Made by a program: the position numbers and the translations under genes. From positions 74,103-138,102 of the forward strand of contig CAYSPT010000003.1 of the NCBI GenBank assembly GCA_964432985.1: a stretch of DNA of 64,000 nt. The letters are read 5' to 3'. The DNA is from CAYSPT01 sp964432985. GTDB taxonomy: Bacteria > Muiribacteriota > CAYSPT01. Below the pieces are notes generated by a model that saw only the letters and a list, made by a program, of their open reading frames with translations, ran no database searches and was not told the origin of the DNA. Of this stretch, positions 8,204 through 16,072 are shown piece after piece. The first letter of the stretch is position 1, and each line of letters begins with the position of its first letter.

Positions 8204-10057
8204 ATGGCAAATAAATCCACTAAAAGTATGTATGCGGTTGTCCTCCTGCTGGTGCTGATGCTAGCATCTTCGGCCCATGGACAATACACCATTGAGATAC
8301 CTCAACTACAAGCTTCACTCGCCGTTCAAAACCTGGAAAACGCTGTTTCGCATCTTGCCGATGGAAGTGTTGAACGGGCCAAAGAACTGCTGCGGGCACA
8401 CCTGTCCACCTTTGAAGAACTTGTCCCGACCGCCCGGATACTGCTTGGGTATCTGTACGTTTTGCACGGAAGCGAAGTAGAACGAGCTATCAACGTTTTC
8501 GAAGATGTACTCGATCAGCACCAGGAATACCCTGAAATCATGGCGGCGGCGTATACAGGTCTCGGACTGGCACATATCCACCTCAAGGCACTTCCTGAAA
8601 AAACAGTCAGGTATTTTCAGAAAGTGTCCGAGCTGCCATTTAACCATTTCTACAACATAGCGCTCCTTACCAAGTCCGAAGCGCTCGTATTTCAGCGACG
8701 GTACAGGGAATCCGTCGAAGAACTTGCTTCGGTCAGTTCTTTTACCCCGGGACTCGAACGTCATCCCGGGTTGTACGGCACATCGGACGAAGCCCATTTT
8801 GAAATGGCCCGGATACGGCAGTACTGGTTGCGCGATTATGAGGGCGCTTTGGAACTCTACCAGAAAGTAGTACAGAAATTTCCCGATAGCATACTGGCGG
8901 ACTGGAGCAAGTTGTCAGTTGGCATAGTCAATGAAATATTGGGGAACTCTCTCGGAGCACGACTGGCTTATGAAAAGCACCAGAAACTGTATACTGCCTC
9001 ACTGGCCCGACGGAACTCCATTCGATATCTGGAAAGAGTAAAGGCAAAAAGTGCTTCAAAAACACTGTTTCTCGATCTGGAAGAAGAAGAACGTAATGTC
9101 CGGAACGAGTATCGTGAATCAGTTTCCGTTTTTCACTCGGGACCGAGTACATCCGTCGATTATATTAAAAGTATCGACCGGCTGAAAAAGCTGATTGTCA
9201 CGTATCCCGCCAATCCCGAAGCAGCCAGGGCCCTCAATAAAATTGCACTTATCCAGCACTTTTTTTTGCACGAGCGCCATCGGGCCCGGGAGGCCTGGAA
9301 TTTGATACTCACGAAATACCCGGGTACACGTACCGATCATCTGGCCGCTTTTTTTCTGGCTCTTACCACTGAAAGCAATCACCATTCAATCCAGAAAGCA
9401 ATTGCCGCCTACGATCATTTTACAACTTATTATCCCCAGAGCCCCTTAATCGGACCAGCCAGGCTGCGCACAGCCATACTCAGGCTTCAGATCCCGGGAC
9501 AGGAGAGGGAAACCGTTCAGGCTCTCGAAGAATGCGCCAATACCATGACAGATTTTGCACCAGTGGCTAATTTCCTTGCCGGTCTGCTCATTCATTTCAG
9601 AATCGGGGACCGGATAAGCGCCCTGCCCTACTATCAGGCCATCATCGAAAACTATTTTAACTCCGGTTTTGCCGATGAAGCTCTGTTCCTCATCGGCTGT
9701 GCCACCATGGAAGAATACATAATCAGGGACGCACCGCAATACAAGGAGCAGGCTTTGAAAACGTTCGAAGAACTGGAACACAGCCATCCAAACAGCCCGT
9801 ATCTGGCGGATACCGAACGAATAAAAGATATGATTTCGAAGAAAGAAGAGATAGAAGATCTGCCCGTGCTGGAGACTCTACCGGCGGACCACATCGATCA
9901 GCCATTTATTCAAGAGGACGCTCTTATTGAAGGGGACGCTCTTATTCAAGAGGACGCTCTTATTGAAGGGGACGCTTCCGGGGAAGACCAGCCTTCCGAG
10001 GATATTCCTCCGGTGTTCCTGCCAACTTTTGAATTACAAGAAGGTTCCGATTTTTAA
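8204..10057 (+). CDS. Secreted TPR-repeat protein
   Basis: A 617-residue protein with an N-terminal signal peptide ending near SSAHG-Q (no lipobox cysteine) followed by tetratricopeptide-type helical repeats to about residue 550 (AKELLRAHL, YPEIMAAAYTGLGLAHIHL, YEGALELYQKVVQKFPDS, ALKTFEELEHSHPNSPYLAD). The pattern resembles YbgF/BamD periplasmic scaffolds, but no specific family is recognised. The acidic tail has four 6-residue repeats (QEDALI/EGDALI) encoded by 18-bp tandem units. The last 98 bp overlap the 3' end of rsmG on the other strand. An alternative start at codon 9 would give a shorter signal peptide. Confidence 0.85.
   Translation: MANKSTKSMYAVVLLLVLMLASSAHGQYTIEIPQLQASLAVQNLENAVSHLADGSVERAKELLRAHLSTFEELVPTARILLGYLYVLHGSEVERAINVFEDVLDQHQEYPEIMAAAYTGLGLAHIHLKALPEKTVRYFQKVSELPFNHFYNIALLTKSEALVFQRRYRESVEELASVSSFTPGLERHPGLYGTSDEAHFEMARIRQYWLRDYEGALELYQKVVQKFPDSILADWSKLSVGIVNEILGNSLGARLAYEKHQKLYTASLARRNSIRYLERVKAKSASKTLFLDLEEEERNVRNEYRESVSVFHSGPSTSVDYIKSIDRLKKLIVTYPANPEAARALNKIALIQHFFLHERHRAREAWNLILTKYPGTRTDHLAAFFLALTTESNHHSIQKAIAAYDHFTTYYPQSPLIGPARLRTAILRLQIPGQERETVQALEECANTMTDFAPVANFLAGLLIHFRIGDRISALPYYQAIIENYFNSGFADEALFLIGCATMEEYIIRDAPQYKEQALKTFEELEHSHPNSPYLADTERIKDMISKKEEIEDLPVLETLPADHIDQPFIQEDALIEGDALIQEDALIEGDASGEDQPSEDIPPVFLPTFELQEGSDF
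9911..9981. repeat. 18-bp tandem repeat in the TPR gene tail
   Basis: Units start at 9911, 9929, 9947 and 9965 and alternate between two versions, giving a higher-order 36-bp period. The second and third junctions contain the palindrome AAGAGGACGCTCTT. The array spans the stop codon of the convergent rsmG gene at 9960. Confidence 0.88.
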
Positions 10058-10670
10058 ACACTGTACCGATATGAACCGTAACAGTATCCAGAAGACGACC
10101 TCCCAGAATACCTGCCACCCGGGAGATGGAATCCATGTTCAAACTATCGACGGAACCGCAAAAGTGAATTGCCTTTCCACCTGTTCTCACCAGCGGGAGC
10201 GTGTATTCGAGACTCTCTTGCACACTGGAAACCGCTCTGACGAGCGCACAATCATACTGCTCCCGGTTATCAGGCTGGCGCCCAAAATCTTCCGCCCTGG
10301 ATCTGATCACACGGGTGGTCTTAAGCGATAATAACCGAAGTGTAGAGCGGAGAAAGGCACAGGACCGCTGACGGGAATCGAGAAGTGTCAGGCGCATTTC
10401 AGGAAAAGCAAACTTTAATGGAAGACCGGGTAAACCGGCACCGGTACCTACATCTACCACATTGAGATTGGAAAAATCAGCCACTGCCAGAACCGCCGTA
10501 AGAGAATCCAGCAGGTGATGAATTTCTATTTCCCGCGGGGAAAGGTGTGACACCAACCCCGCAGCCACCCCACGCGTCAAAAGACGATCTTTGAAGAAGT
10601 AAAATAACTCGAGCCGGTCACCTTCAAGATTTAAACCAAGCTCTTTGGCAAGAAGGACTAGATCTTCCAC
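9960..10670 (-). CDS. rsmG: 16S rRNA (guanine527-N7)-methyltransferase RsmG
   Basis: RsmG methylates G527 of 16S rRNA using S-adenosylmethionine. The 236-residue protein shows the SAM-binding motif VVDVGTGAGLPGLPLKFAFP, the family motif VRAVSS, and the C-terminal signature TPEEYPRKAGLPRKRPL, so the 3' end is authentic despite overlapping the TPR gene. Translation starts at GTG 10670, three bases after the mS38-like peptide stop, so the two are probably co-translated. The gene is part of the rpmH-rnpA-yidD-yidC-khpB run, a standard origin-proximal order. Confidence 0.95.
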   Translation of the reverse strand: MEDLVLLAKELGLNLEGDRLELFYFFKDRLLTRGVAAGLVSHLSPREIEIHHLLDSLTAVLAVADFSNLNVVDVGTGAGLPGLPLKFAFPEMRLTLLDSRQRSCAFLRSTLRLLSLKTTRVIRSRAEDFGRQPDNREQYDCALVRAVSSVQESLEYTLPLVRTGGKAIHFCGSVDSLNMDSISRVAGILGGRLLDTVTVHIGTVFKNRNLLVIQKLAGTPEEYPRKAGLPRKRPLQ

Positions 10671-10673
10671 CGT

Positions 10674-10763
10674 TTACTTCTTCTTGTGACGGTTGGCTTT
10701 ACGTTTTTTCTTACGTTTGTGGGTCTTTATTTTATTTAGTTTTCTTTTTCTGCCTGACGGCAC
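10674..10763 (-). CDS. AURKAIP1/COX24-domain (mS38/bS22-like) small ribosomal peptide
   Basis: A 29-residue, extremely basic peptide, starting GTG at 10763 behind a perfect AGGAGG nine bases upstream. It begins (M)PSGRKRKLNKIKTHKRK and ends KANRHKKK. This matches the bacterial AURKAIP1/COX24-domain family, homologous to mitochondrial ribosomal protein mS38 and to the mycobacterial bS22 peptide. In the family it binds near the 30S decoding region. It sits between khpB and rsmG, three bases from the rsmG start, which fits a ribosome-related role. It is short and easy to miss by automated gene calling. Confidence 0.85.
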   Translation of the reverse strand: MPSGRKRKLNKIKTHKRKKKRKANRHKKK

Positions 10764-10806
10764 GCCCGTACACCTCCTCGGGTTGTACTGCTACGATGGG
10801 GCTAAC

Positions 10807-11523
10807 CTAATTCTGTTCTCTATTATGCCGCTTTTTTGCTTCTCGTGACTGGTTTTTCCGCTTATTGGATATGACTACCTTACGGTGAGGTTCTTCGCCC
10901 TTGCTGTAGGTAACTATGTCATTATCGTCCTTCAAGGCTACGTGAATCGCCCGGCGTTCATACGACCGCATGGGCTCGAGTTCCACTTTTTTACCTTTGC
11001 TTTTCACGGTAGAGGCCAGTTTTCCGGCCAATTCCTGCAGTGCCTGCTCTCTGTTCTGCCTGTATCCGGCTACGTTAAACCGCACACGCAGCCGCTCCCG
11101 GGCTTTCTTGTTTATCATGACATTAAGCAGGTGCTGGATGGCATTGAGCGTCTGCCCACGCCGGCCGATGAGGATACCGACATCATCGCCATTTACTTCC
11201 ACAGTCAGGGTCTTCCCCCGGCGTTCAAATGCAATGTCGGCTTCCACTTCGGAAAGTTCAATTATCTTATCGATAAACTCTCTAGCTTCTCCAATTGAGG
11301 GACAAAGGATCTTGACACGGACCCGGGTCGGGCGGCCGCCTATCAACCCCAGAAATCCTTCTCGTCCTTCATCCAGAACCTCAACTTCATATTCCTCGTT
11401 TTCACCCGGGCAAAGCTGATCAAGGGCCTGCTTAACCGCCTCGTCTTTGTTTCTCCCTTCAGCTTCAATTTCTCGAAGAGCATTCTCCACTATGTTCACC
11501 TCTTTTGCTTTCCCATATTGCAA
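10807..11523 (-). CDS. khpB: RNA-binding protein KhpB (Jag/SpoIIIJ-associated)
   Basis: A 238-residue protein with the Jag N-terminal domain (about 1-60, including FLGLIGGRPTRV), a KH domain with the GILIGRRGQTLNAIQHLLNV loop (about 105-150) and an R3H domain (LEPMRSYERRAIHVAL, about 180-210). KhpB acts with KhpA as an RNA chaperone. Its position directly after yidC is the classical order. A shorter start at about codon 9 (VNIVENALREIEAEG) is possible. Confidence 0.92.
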   Translation of the reverse strand: MQYGKAKEVNIVENALREIEAEGRNKDEAVKQALDQLCPGENEEYEVEVLDEGREGFLGLIGGRPTRVRVKILCPSIGEAREFIDKIIELSEVEADIAFERRGKTLTVEVNGDDVGILIGRRGQTLNAIQHLLNVMINKKARERLRVRFNVAGYRQNREQALQELAGKLASTVKSKGKKVELEPMRSYERRAIHVALKDDNDIVTYSKGEEPHRKVVISNKRKNQSREAKKRHNREQN

Positions 11524-11531
11524 GCAGGATG

Positions 11532-13271
11532 TCAGCTTTTTTTCTTTTTTCTGCGCCGGCGCTTCTTTTTAGCCGGAGGAGTTCCTTCTGACGGAGCAGC
11601 ACCATTCCCGGGTTTTTCCGATGCTGCAGCCGCTTCATTATCAGCTGAGTTTTTCTCTTCCTGTTTTGATTCAACAGATGCGTTCTGTGCTTCCGTTTTG
11701 ACCACGGGAGTGGGATTTATCCTGGTGTTGATTACATATTGTTGACCAACCTGGAGCAGGTTGGAAATAAACCAGTATAAAACCACGCCTGAAGGCAGAC
11801 TGTAGGAAAACACGAACATCATAACGGGAAAGAAAGCCATCATCTTAGCTTGCTGAGGATTGGTATTCATTTGTTTTTGCTGCAACCAGGCAGTAGCAGC
11901 CGTGACTACAGGCAACAATGGTATTTTAATCAACTGTCCGAACAGGGTAAAACTCCTGTCCGGAAGACTCAGATCGAGTATCCACAAAAACCCGCTGCCT
12001 TTGAGCTCTATACAGTTTCTCAAAGCCCAGAACAGGGCAAATAATATTGGTATCTGGACAAAAGCGGGGAGACACCCGCCCAAGGGATTCACCTGTTTTT
12101 CCTTGTACAGGCGTATCGTTTCCTGGTTCATTCTTTGCGGATCACTCTTGTATTTGCTTCGAATAGCATTCATTTCGGGTTGTATAGTCTGCATCTTGGC
12201 CATGTTCTGGGCCTGTTTGATAGTAAGAGGGAGAAGGATTATTTTAATCATGACGGTGAGGAGAATGATAGACAGTCCCCAGTTGTTGGTCCACCGGTGA
12301 CACATCTTGAGCGCCCGCAAAATGTGAGGGACAATCCTCCCTGTCGGCCGCAGGCAGTGAAGTATTTCCGTTAACCGCTCTACCTCTTTTGGCCCGATAA
12401 AAGCCTTGAAAACAAACGATATTTCCTCACCCGAAGAAATCTCGAAATCCGGCAGGCGCACGCCGGCCAGAATATCCCGCTTGGCTTCAGGCGCACGCCA
12501 GAGAGCCAGTTGCATCTGCTGCAAAGGCTCTAGTGGTTCGAACACCGCCGCGTAGTAACTGTCTTTTATGCCGATAAGAGAACTGGGAGGCCCGGTGATA
12601 ACCAGTTCTCCCTCTTTCCCGGGTTTTTTATCATCAAATTCTCCCTCTTCAAGCATACCGGGTTTGTCATCAATTGGCTGTTGAGAACCCAGGCCCGGAA
12701 ACCAACCGAATACAAAGGCACCCTGCGCCTTTTCCTGCCCATCCGGACAGTTAAAGGTTAGAGAAAAATCAAACAGGTATTTTCCCTGGTGGAAACGATA
12801 GGTTTTTGTAACTTCAACAGACTGCGGGGTACCGCCAAGCTTGAGAGAACCATCTTTGCCTTTCAGAAAATGTTGTTGAATAACGTAGGAAAACGTTAGA
12901 GACGCTTCGTTTTCATCATATGAGGTTTCAACGGAATATCCCGACTGCTCCGGCAACAAAGCCTCAACCAGCCCTTGTTGTCCCGGCTGGTCCGCCGACA
13001 TCAGTGAAAGACATAAAGGGCCCGGTTTAACAGGATTTCTTACCAGGTCGAGGTTATACCTCTTCTGTTTTAATATGAAGCTTTTTATTCCTCCACCCGC
13101 CAGGGAGAATGTTATGTCGAAAAGATCAGATTTGAGATAGACCTCATCGTCAACTTCCTGGATTTCAAACGCACAGCTTGAGGAAGGTAGAAGAGCAAAG
13201 CAGGCCGCTAAAATAACAATTACATAAGCAAGATTCTTTTTTACATATATCATTTTTATCCATACTTCCAT
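11532..13271 (-). CDS. yidC: Membrane protein insertase YidC
   Basis: YidC inserts inner-membrane proteins alone or with SecYEG. At 579 residues it has the diderm layout: an N-terminal membrane/signal segment, a long periplasmic P1 domain (about 35-340) and the C-terminal core with several membrane helices (WGLSIILLTVMIKIILLPLTIKQ; MNPLGGCLPAFVQIPILFALFWALRN-like region; ALYWFISNLLQVGQQYVIN-like end). The C-terminal tail is lysine/arginine-rich, a ribosome-binding feature in some YidC proteins. Codon 7 (ATG, 13253) is an equally good start. The family hydrophilic-groove arginine was not assigned by eye. Confidence 0.95.
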   Translation of the reverse strand: MEVWIKMIYVKKNLAYVIVILAACFALLPSSSCAFEIQEVDDEVYLKSDLFDITFSLAGGGIKSFILKQKRYNLDLVRNPVKPGPLCLSLMSADQPGQQGLVEALLPEQSGYSVETSYDENEASLTFSYVIQQHFLKGKDGSLKLGGTPQSVEVTKTYRFHQGKYLFDFSLTFNCPDGQEKAQGAFVFGWFPGLGSQQPIDDKPGMLEEGEFDDKKPGKEGELVITGPPSSLIGIKDSYYAAVFEPLEPLQQMQLALWRAPEAKRDILAGVRLPDFEISSGEEISFVFKAFIGPKEVERLTEILHCLRPTGRIVPHILRALKMCHRWTNNWGLSIILLTVMIKIILLPLTIKQAQNMAKMQTIQPEMNAIRSKYKSDPQRMNQETIRLYKEKQVNPLGGCLPAFVQIPILFALFWALRNCIELKGSGFLWILDLSLPDRSFTLFGQLIKIPLLPVVTAATAWLQQKQMNTNPQQAKMMAFFPVMMFVFSYSLPSGVVLYWFISNLLQVGQQYVINTRINPTPVVKTEAQNASVESKQEEKNSADNEAAAASEKPGNGAAPSEGTPPAKKKRRRRKKKKS

Positions 13272-13290
13272 AATTACTGTTGAAGCCTGT

Positions 13291-13518
13291 TCAGCGAAGC
13301 GGGTCCAGCCCGCCAGGTGAAAATGGATGACACCTCAGGAGCCTGTGAACAGATCTGAGTGCACCCTTCACAAATCCATACTTGTGCAAAGCTTCAAGAG
13401 CATACTCGGAGCACGTCGGCGTAAATCTGCAGCGTGCCGGAAATAAAGGACTTATATAGTTCCTGTATCCCTTGATAACCAGCGCTGCCATCCCGGCCGG
13501 TGTCCAGGAAAAGGTCAT
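13291..13518 (-). CDS. yidD: Membrane protein insertion efficiency factor YidD
   Basis: A 75-residue protein with the YidD signature (GYRNYISPLFPARCRFTPTCSEYALEAL ... GLDPLR). It assists insertion of proteins through YidC. Its ATG overlaps the rnpA stop by four bases (ATGA), so translation is probably coupled. Conserved cysteines of CRFTPTCSEYA are present. Confidence 0.95.
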   Translation of the reverse strand: MTFSWTPAGMAALVIKGYRNYISPLFPARCRFTPTCSEYALEALHKYGFVKGALRSVHRLLRCHPFSPGGLDPLR

Positions 13519-13841
13519 TTCAAAAGCCTTTCCACTAACCTCGTAAATTCCCTCTTGATATCCTGGAAATCAGCACAAACAATTGGTTTTCTGGCTACGA
13601 TTACCATACTAACTGCGGGCGGACTATCCGAAACCCACCTGCGGACAATGTCCCGCAGTCTTCTTCGGACCTTGTTTATGGAGACGTGCGTGCCTACTCG
13701 CCGTGACACAGTCAAACCATATTTGAATTCGCAGCCTGGATCAGGCAAGAGGTAGACAGTGAAGAAGCGAGAACGGGCTTTCCGCCCCTGAGAATATACT
13801 CGTCGAAACTCACCTTGCGTCCGAAGTGTAGGCAGTCTCAT
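13515..13841 (-). CDS. rnpA: Ribonuclease P protein component
   Basis: A 108-residue basic protein that assists the RNase P RNA in 5' tRNA maturation. The RNR signature is present in degenerate form as KVRRRLRDIVRR, together with the N-terminal RTQGEFRRVYSQGRKARSRFFTVYLLP. It sits 9 bp after rpmH in the universal rpmH-rnpA pair. Confidence 0.94.
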   Translation of the reverse strand: MRLPTLRTQGEFRRVYSQGRKARSRFFTVYLLPDPGCEFKYGLTVSRRVGTHVSINKVRRRLRDIVRRWVSDSPPAVSMVIVARKPIVCADFQDIKREFTRLVERLLK

Positions 13842-13850
13842 AATAGTAAG

Positions 13851-13985
13851 CTAAACAGCCAGGCGAGTTCTTCCTTTTCGCCTTCTGGCTGCGATTACCC
13901 GTCGTCCCCCGCGAGTCCGCATTCTCACCAGAAAACCATGCGTTTTTTGCCGTTTTCTCTTTTTCGGTTGATACGTCCTTTTCAT
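13851..13985 (-). CDS. rpmH: 50S ribosomal protein L34
   Basis: A 44-residue basic protein translated from ATG at 13985: MKRTYQPKKRKRQKTHGF, then the VRMRTRGGRRVI and RRRKGRTRLAV segments that define L34. It is the first gene of the minus-strand ribosome/insertase operon. A promoter lies 108-136 bp upstream (14093-14121). Confidence 0.97.
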   Translation of the reverse strand: MKRTYQPKKRKRQKTHGFLVRMRTRGGRRVIAARRRKGRTRLAV

Positions 13986-14092
13986 ATCAAATCACCAGTT
14001 CCGTCAAAGTGGTGGAATATTATCGTTGTTACAGAAAGCATAATGAATCCACACAACAATTCATTACAGTCAGCAATGAACAGTGAGGGCAC

Positions 14093-14121
14093 ATTATAAC
14101 ATGTTGGTTACCACCTGTAAA
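14093..14121 (-). promoter_or_regulatory. Promoter of the rpmH-rnpA operon
   Basis: Minus strand TTTACA (14121-14116) and TATAAT (14098-14093) are separated by 17 bp. The -35 hexamer is the complement of the first six bases of the repeat unit that starts at 14116, so the promoter may be a hybrid made by an inserted element. Confidence 0.7.
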
Positions 14122-14222
14122 GCATTATGAATGGGCTAAACAGTAATTGACGCTTCTCATATCCCAACTTGTCTTGTAGTGCACCCGAATGGGCTAAACA
14201 GTAATTGACGCTTCTCATATCC
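14116..14222. repeat. Two-copy repeat bordering the assembly gap, possible IS21-type end
   Basis: A 36-bp sequence beginning GAATGGGCTAAACAGTAATT occurs identically at 14129-14164 and 14187-14222. Each copy is preceded by a weaker match, TGTAAAGC (14116) and TGTAGTGC (14175), so the unit may start at TGTA with a period of about 58 bp. The second copy runs into the gap. Repeated terminal units starting TGT are typical of IS21-family ends, and multicopy elements often break assemblies. No transposase is visible, so this is inference. Confidence 0.4.
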
Positions 14223-14375
14223 NNNNNNNNNNNNNNNNNNNNNNNNNNNNNNNNNNNNNNNNNNNNNNNNNNNNNNNNNNNNNNNNNNNNNNNNNNNNNN
14301 NNNNNNNNNNNNNNNNNNNNNNCGAAGGGGCTATGCAGGTGCCAGCGACATACTTACCACCTGAGACGTTAAGCT

Positions 14376-14404
14376 TTGACAGCATTTTTCACCGATGATA
14401 TAAT
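14376..14404 (+). promoter_or_regulatory. Promoter of the HEAT-receiver gene pair
   Basis: TTGACA (14376-14381) and TATAAT (14399-14404) with 17 bp between them: a perfect sigma-70-type promoter 69 bp before the ATG. Confidence 0.8.
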
Positions 14405-14472
14405 TGGTTTAAGCTCGGTCAGCTAATACAGGAAAAGAGCTAATTCACGGGACTGGGGGCAGTAGAAAACCC

Positions 14473-16071
14473 ATGTCATACGATCTTGAAAAAATTCAAA
14501 AACTCCTTATCTCGGACAATACTGATGAGCAGGGAAAAGCCCTCAAGGCTCTTACTACAATGGATGATGAACCCACGTTCACATTCATGCTGAAGTCAAT
14601 CGGCAAGGTTGATGACGAGATAAAAAGGAAATTATTTAATCTTATTCACAACAACAAGTTCGCCAATAAAATGCCTGTTATGGTCGAGCACCTCCTGGAG
14701 GGACCACCGTATTTGAAGAACTACCAGGACTATTTCAACCAGCCGGGTCTGATCAAGAAGTATGTGGAACTTATGCAAGAGTCTACAAAAATAGATGATA
14801 ATGTGGATGAAACCGTTATCTATTTGAAATTTTTGACAATTCTCGGAAATGAGGGAATTGGCGAAACCATTTCGCAAATGGTTTCATCCGATGAGCAGAA
14901 AATCAAGCTTGCCGCCCTCGACACACTTGACAAACTCAATTATCCGCAACTGGCAAACACTCTGCTTATCGCTTATAAGAAGGACGACGATGAAATAGCC
15001 CAGAAAGTGCTGGAAATACTCAAAGGCAAGGACATGTTCAAAGAATCCACCTCCCTGCTCCACTCTATATTCGAGAAAAGCGAAGAAATACAGAAGATAA
15101 CCGTTGATTTTTTCAACGATGTGGATCGGGACGAAATGAAAAAATACCTCGGTGGGGCCCTTCGTAAAGAAGAAGAGCTCAAGGAAAAAGTACTTGCTCT
15201 GTTCGTAGAGATGGGAGCGGAAGGTCTTGCCGCGGATGTAGACGAAGCCTCCATGGAAGAAGAGGACAAACTCCGTCGCGAGGAAGTTTTGCTCTTACTG
15301 AGCAACGTGTTTCTTTCACGTTTTAATCTCTCGAAAATACTCGCCCAAGTCTACAACATAATGGAAGCCCGTGACGGGGTTCAGGCTGTAAACATTCTTA
15401 AAACTAAAAAAGTAGACATGATCATTACCGATAAGAATCTCCCTAATATGACCATAAGCGAACTGGTAAAAAATGTACGGGCCTTTTCCCCCACTATACC
15501 TATTACTGTTTTCTTCTCAAACCTTTCCGACCAGGAAAAGGATGAAGTGCGGCAGCTGGGTATAAACCATTTTATTATTCTGCCCTTCCATCACGATGAA
15601 GTGCATCAAACGGTGGCCCAGGCATTGGAGACATGTAAAAAATCAACGAAGATGGACAAATTCCTCAAAGCGTACGAACGGGGAGAAACCATCTTCAGAG
15701 AGGGCGAGCGCGGAGAATGCTGTTATCTCATCCAGGCGGGGAGGGTCCGCATTCTCAGTGAAAGGACCAGTGGAAAACCGTTGATTCTAGCCGATTTGTC
15801 CACCGGAGACATGTTTGGCGAGATGTCCTTGATCACTAATTTGCCCCGGTCAGCTTCAGCCATCGCGGCGGACGATACGGTCCTGGTAGTTGTGGGTAAA
15901 GACAATTTCGACGCTATGATCCATCAAAGTCCCGATTTTGCCAAGAAATTGATTCTGGTGTGTATCGAACGTATTAGACGCAACGGAGACCAGATAAAGA
16001 AGCTTTACGACGGATTTGAAGATATTTATCGAATGATAAACGGGATAGTTTCTTCACTGGGAGAAGTCTAA
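14473..16071 (+). CDS. HEAT-repeat, receiver and cyclic-nucleotide-binding protein 1
   Basis: This 532-residue soluble protein has three parts: alpha-helical HEAT-like repeats (about 1-265), a CheY-type receiver (about 271-388) and a cyclic-nucleotide-binding domain (about 401-500, FGEMSLITNLPRSASA cassette with Arg459). There is no DNA-binding or catalytic output domain. The receiver keeps the phospho-acceptor Asp320 (IITDKNLP) but lacks the usual acidic pair (SN instead of DD) and the conserved Lys (ILPF instead of LKPF), so it is probably a pseudo-receiver. It heads a two-gene operon with its paralogue one base downstream. Its function is unknown; a scaffold sensing cAMP or a similar ligand is plausible. 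Confidence 0.8.
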   Translation: MSYDLEKIQKLLISDNTDEQGKALKALTTMDDEPTFTFMLKSIGKVDDEIKRKLFNLIHNNKFANKMPVMVEHLLEGPPYLKNYQDYFNQPGLIKKYVELMQESTKIDDNVDETVIYLKFLTILGNEGIGETISQMVSSDEQKIKLAALDTLDKLNYPQLANTLLIAYKKDDDEIAQKVLEILKGKDMFKESTSLLHSIFEKSEEIQKITVDFFNDVDRDEMKKYLGGALRKEEELKEKVLALFVEMGAEGLAADVDEASMEEEDKLRREEVLLLLSNVFLSRFNLSKILAQVYNIMEARDGVQAVNILKTKKVDMIITDKNLPNMTISELVKNVRAFSPTIPITVFFSNLSDQEKDEVRQLGINHFIILPFHHDEVHQTVAQALETCKKSTKMDKFLKAYERGETIFREGERGECCYLIQAGRVRILSERTSGKPLILADLSTGDMFGEMSLITNLPRSASAIAADDTVLVVVGKDNFDAMIHQSPDFAKKLILVCIERIRRNGDQIKKLYDGFEDIYRMINGIVSSLGEV

Positions 16072-16072
16072 T

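Larger units (their letters stand above)
13986..14472. other. Divergent promoter region with assembly gap
   Basis: This stretch holds the rpmH leader and promoter, two copies of a 36-bp repeat, a run of 100 N (14223-14322) and the promoter of the HEAT-receiver genes. No gene is visible. The true length and content of the gap are unknown. Confidence 0.8.

Noticed and set aside
14129..14222. Two 36-bp repeats separated by 22 bp looked like a CRISPR array.
   Set aside because: Only two copies, a short spacer, no cas genes and an imperfect upstream extension of the repeat; a mobile-element end fits better.
14108..14362. TTACCACCTG occurs on both sides of the gap (14108 and 14353), like a target-site duplication.
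   Set aside because: It is not adjacent to the repeat unit on the right side and ten bases could match by chance.
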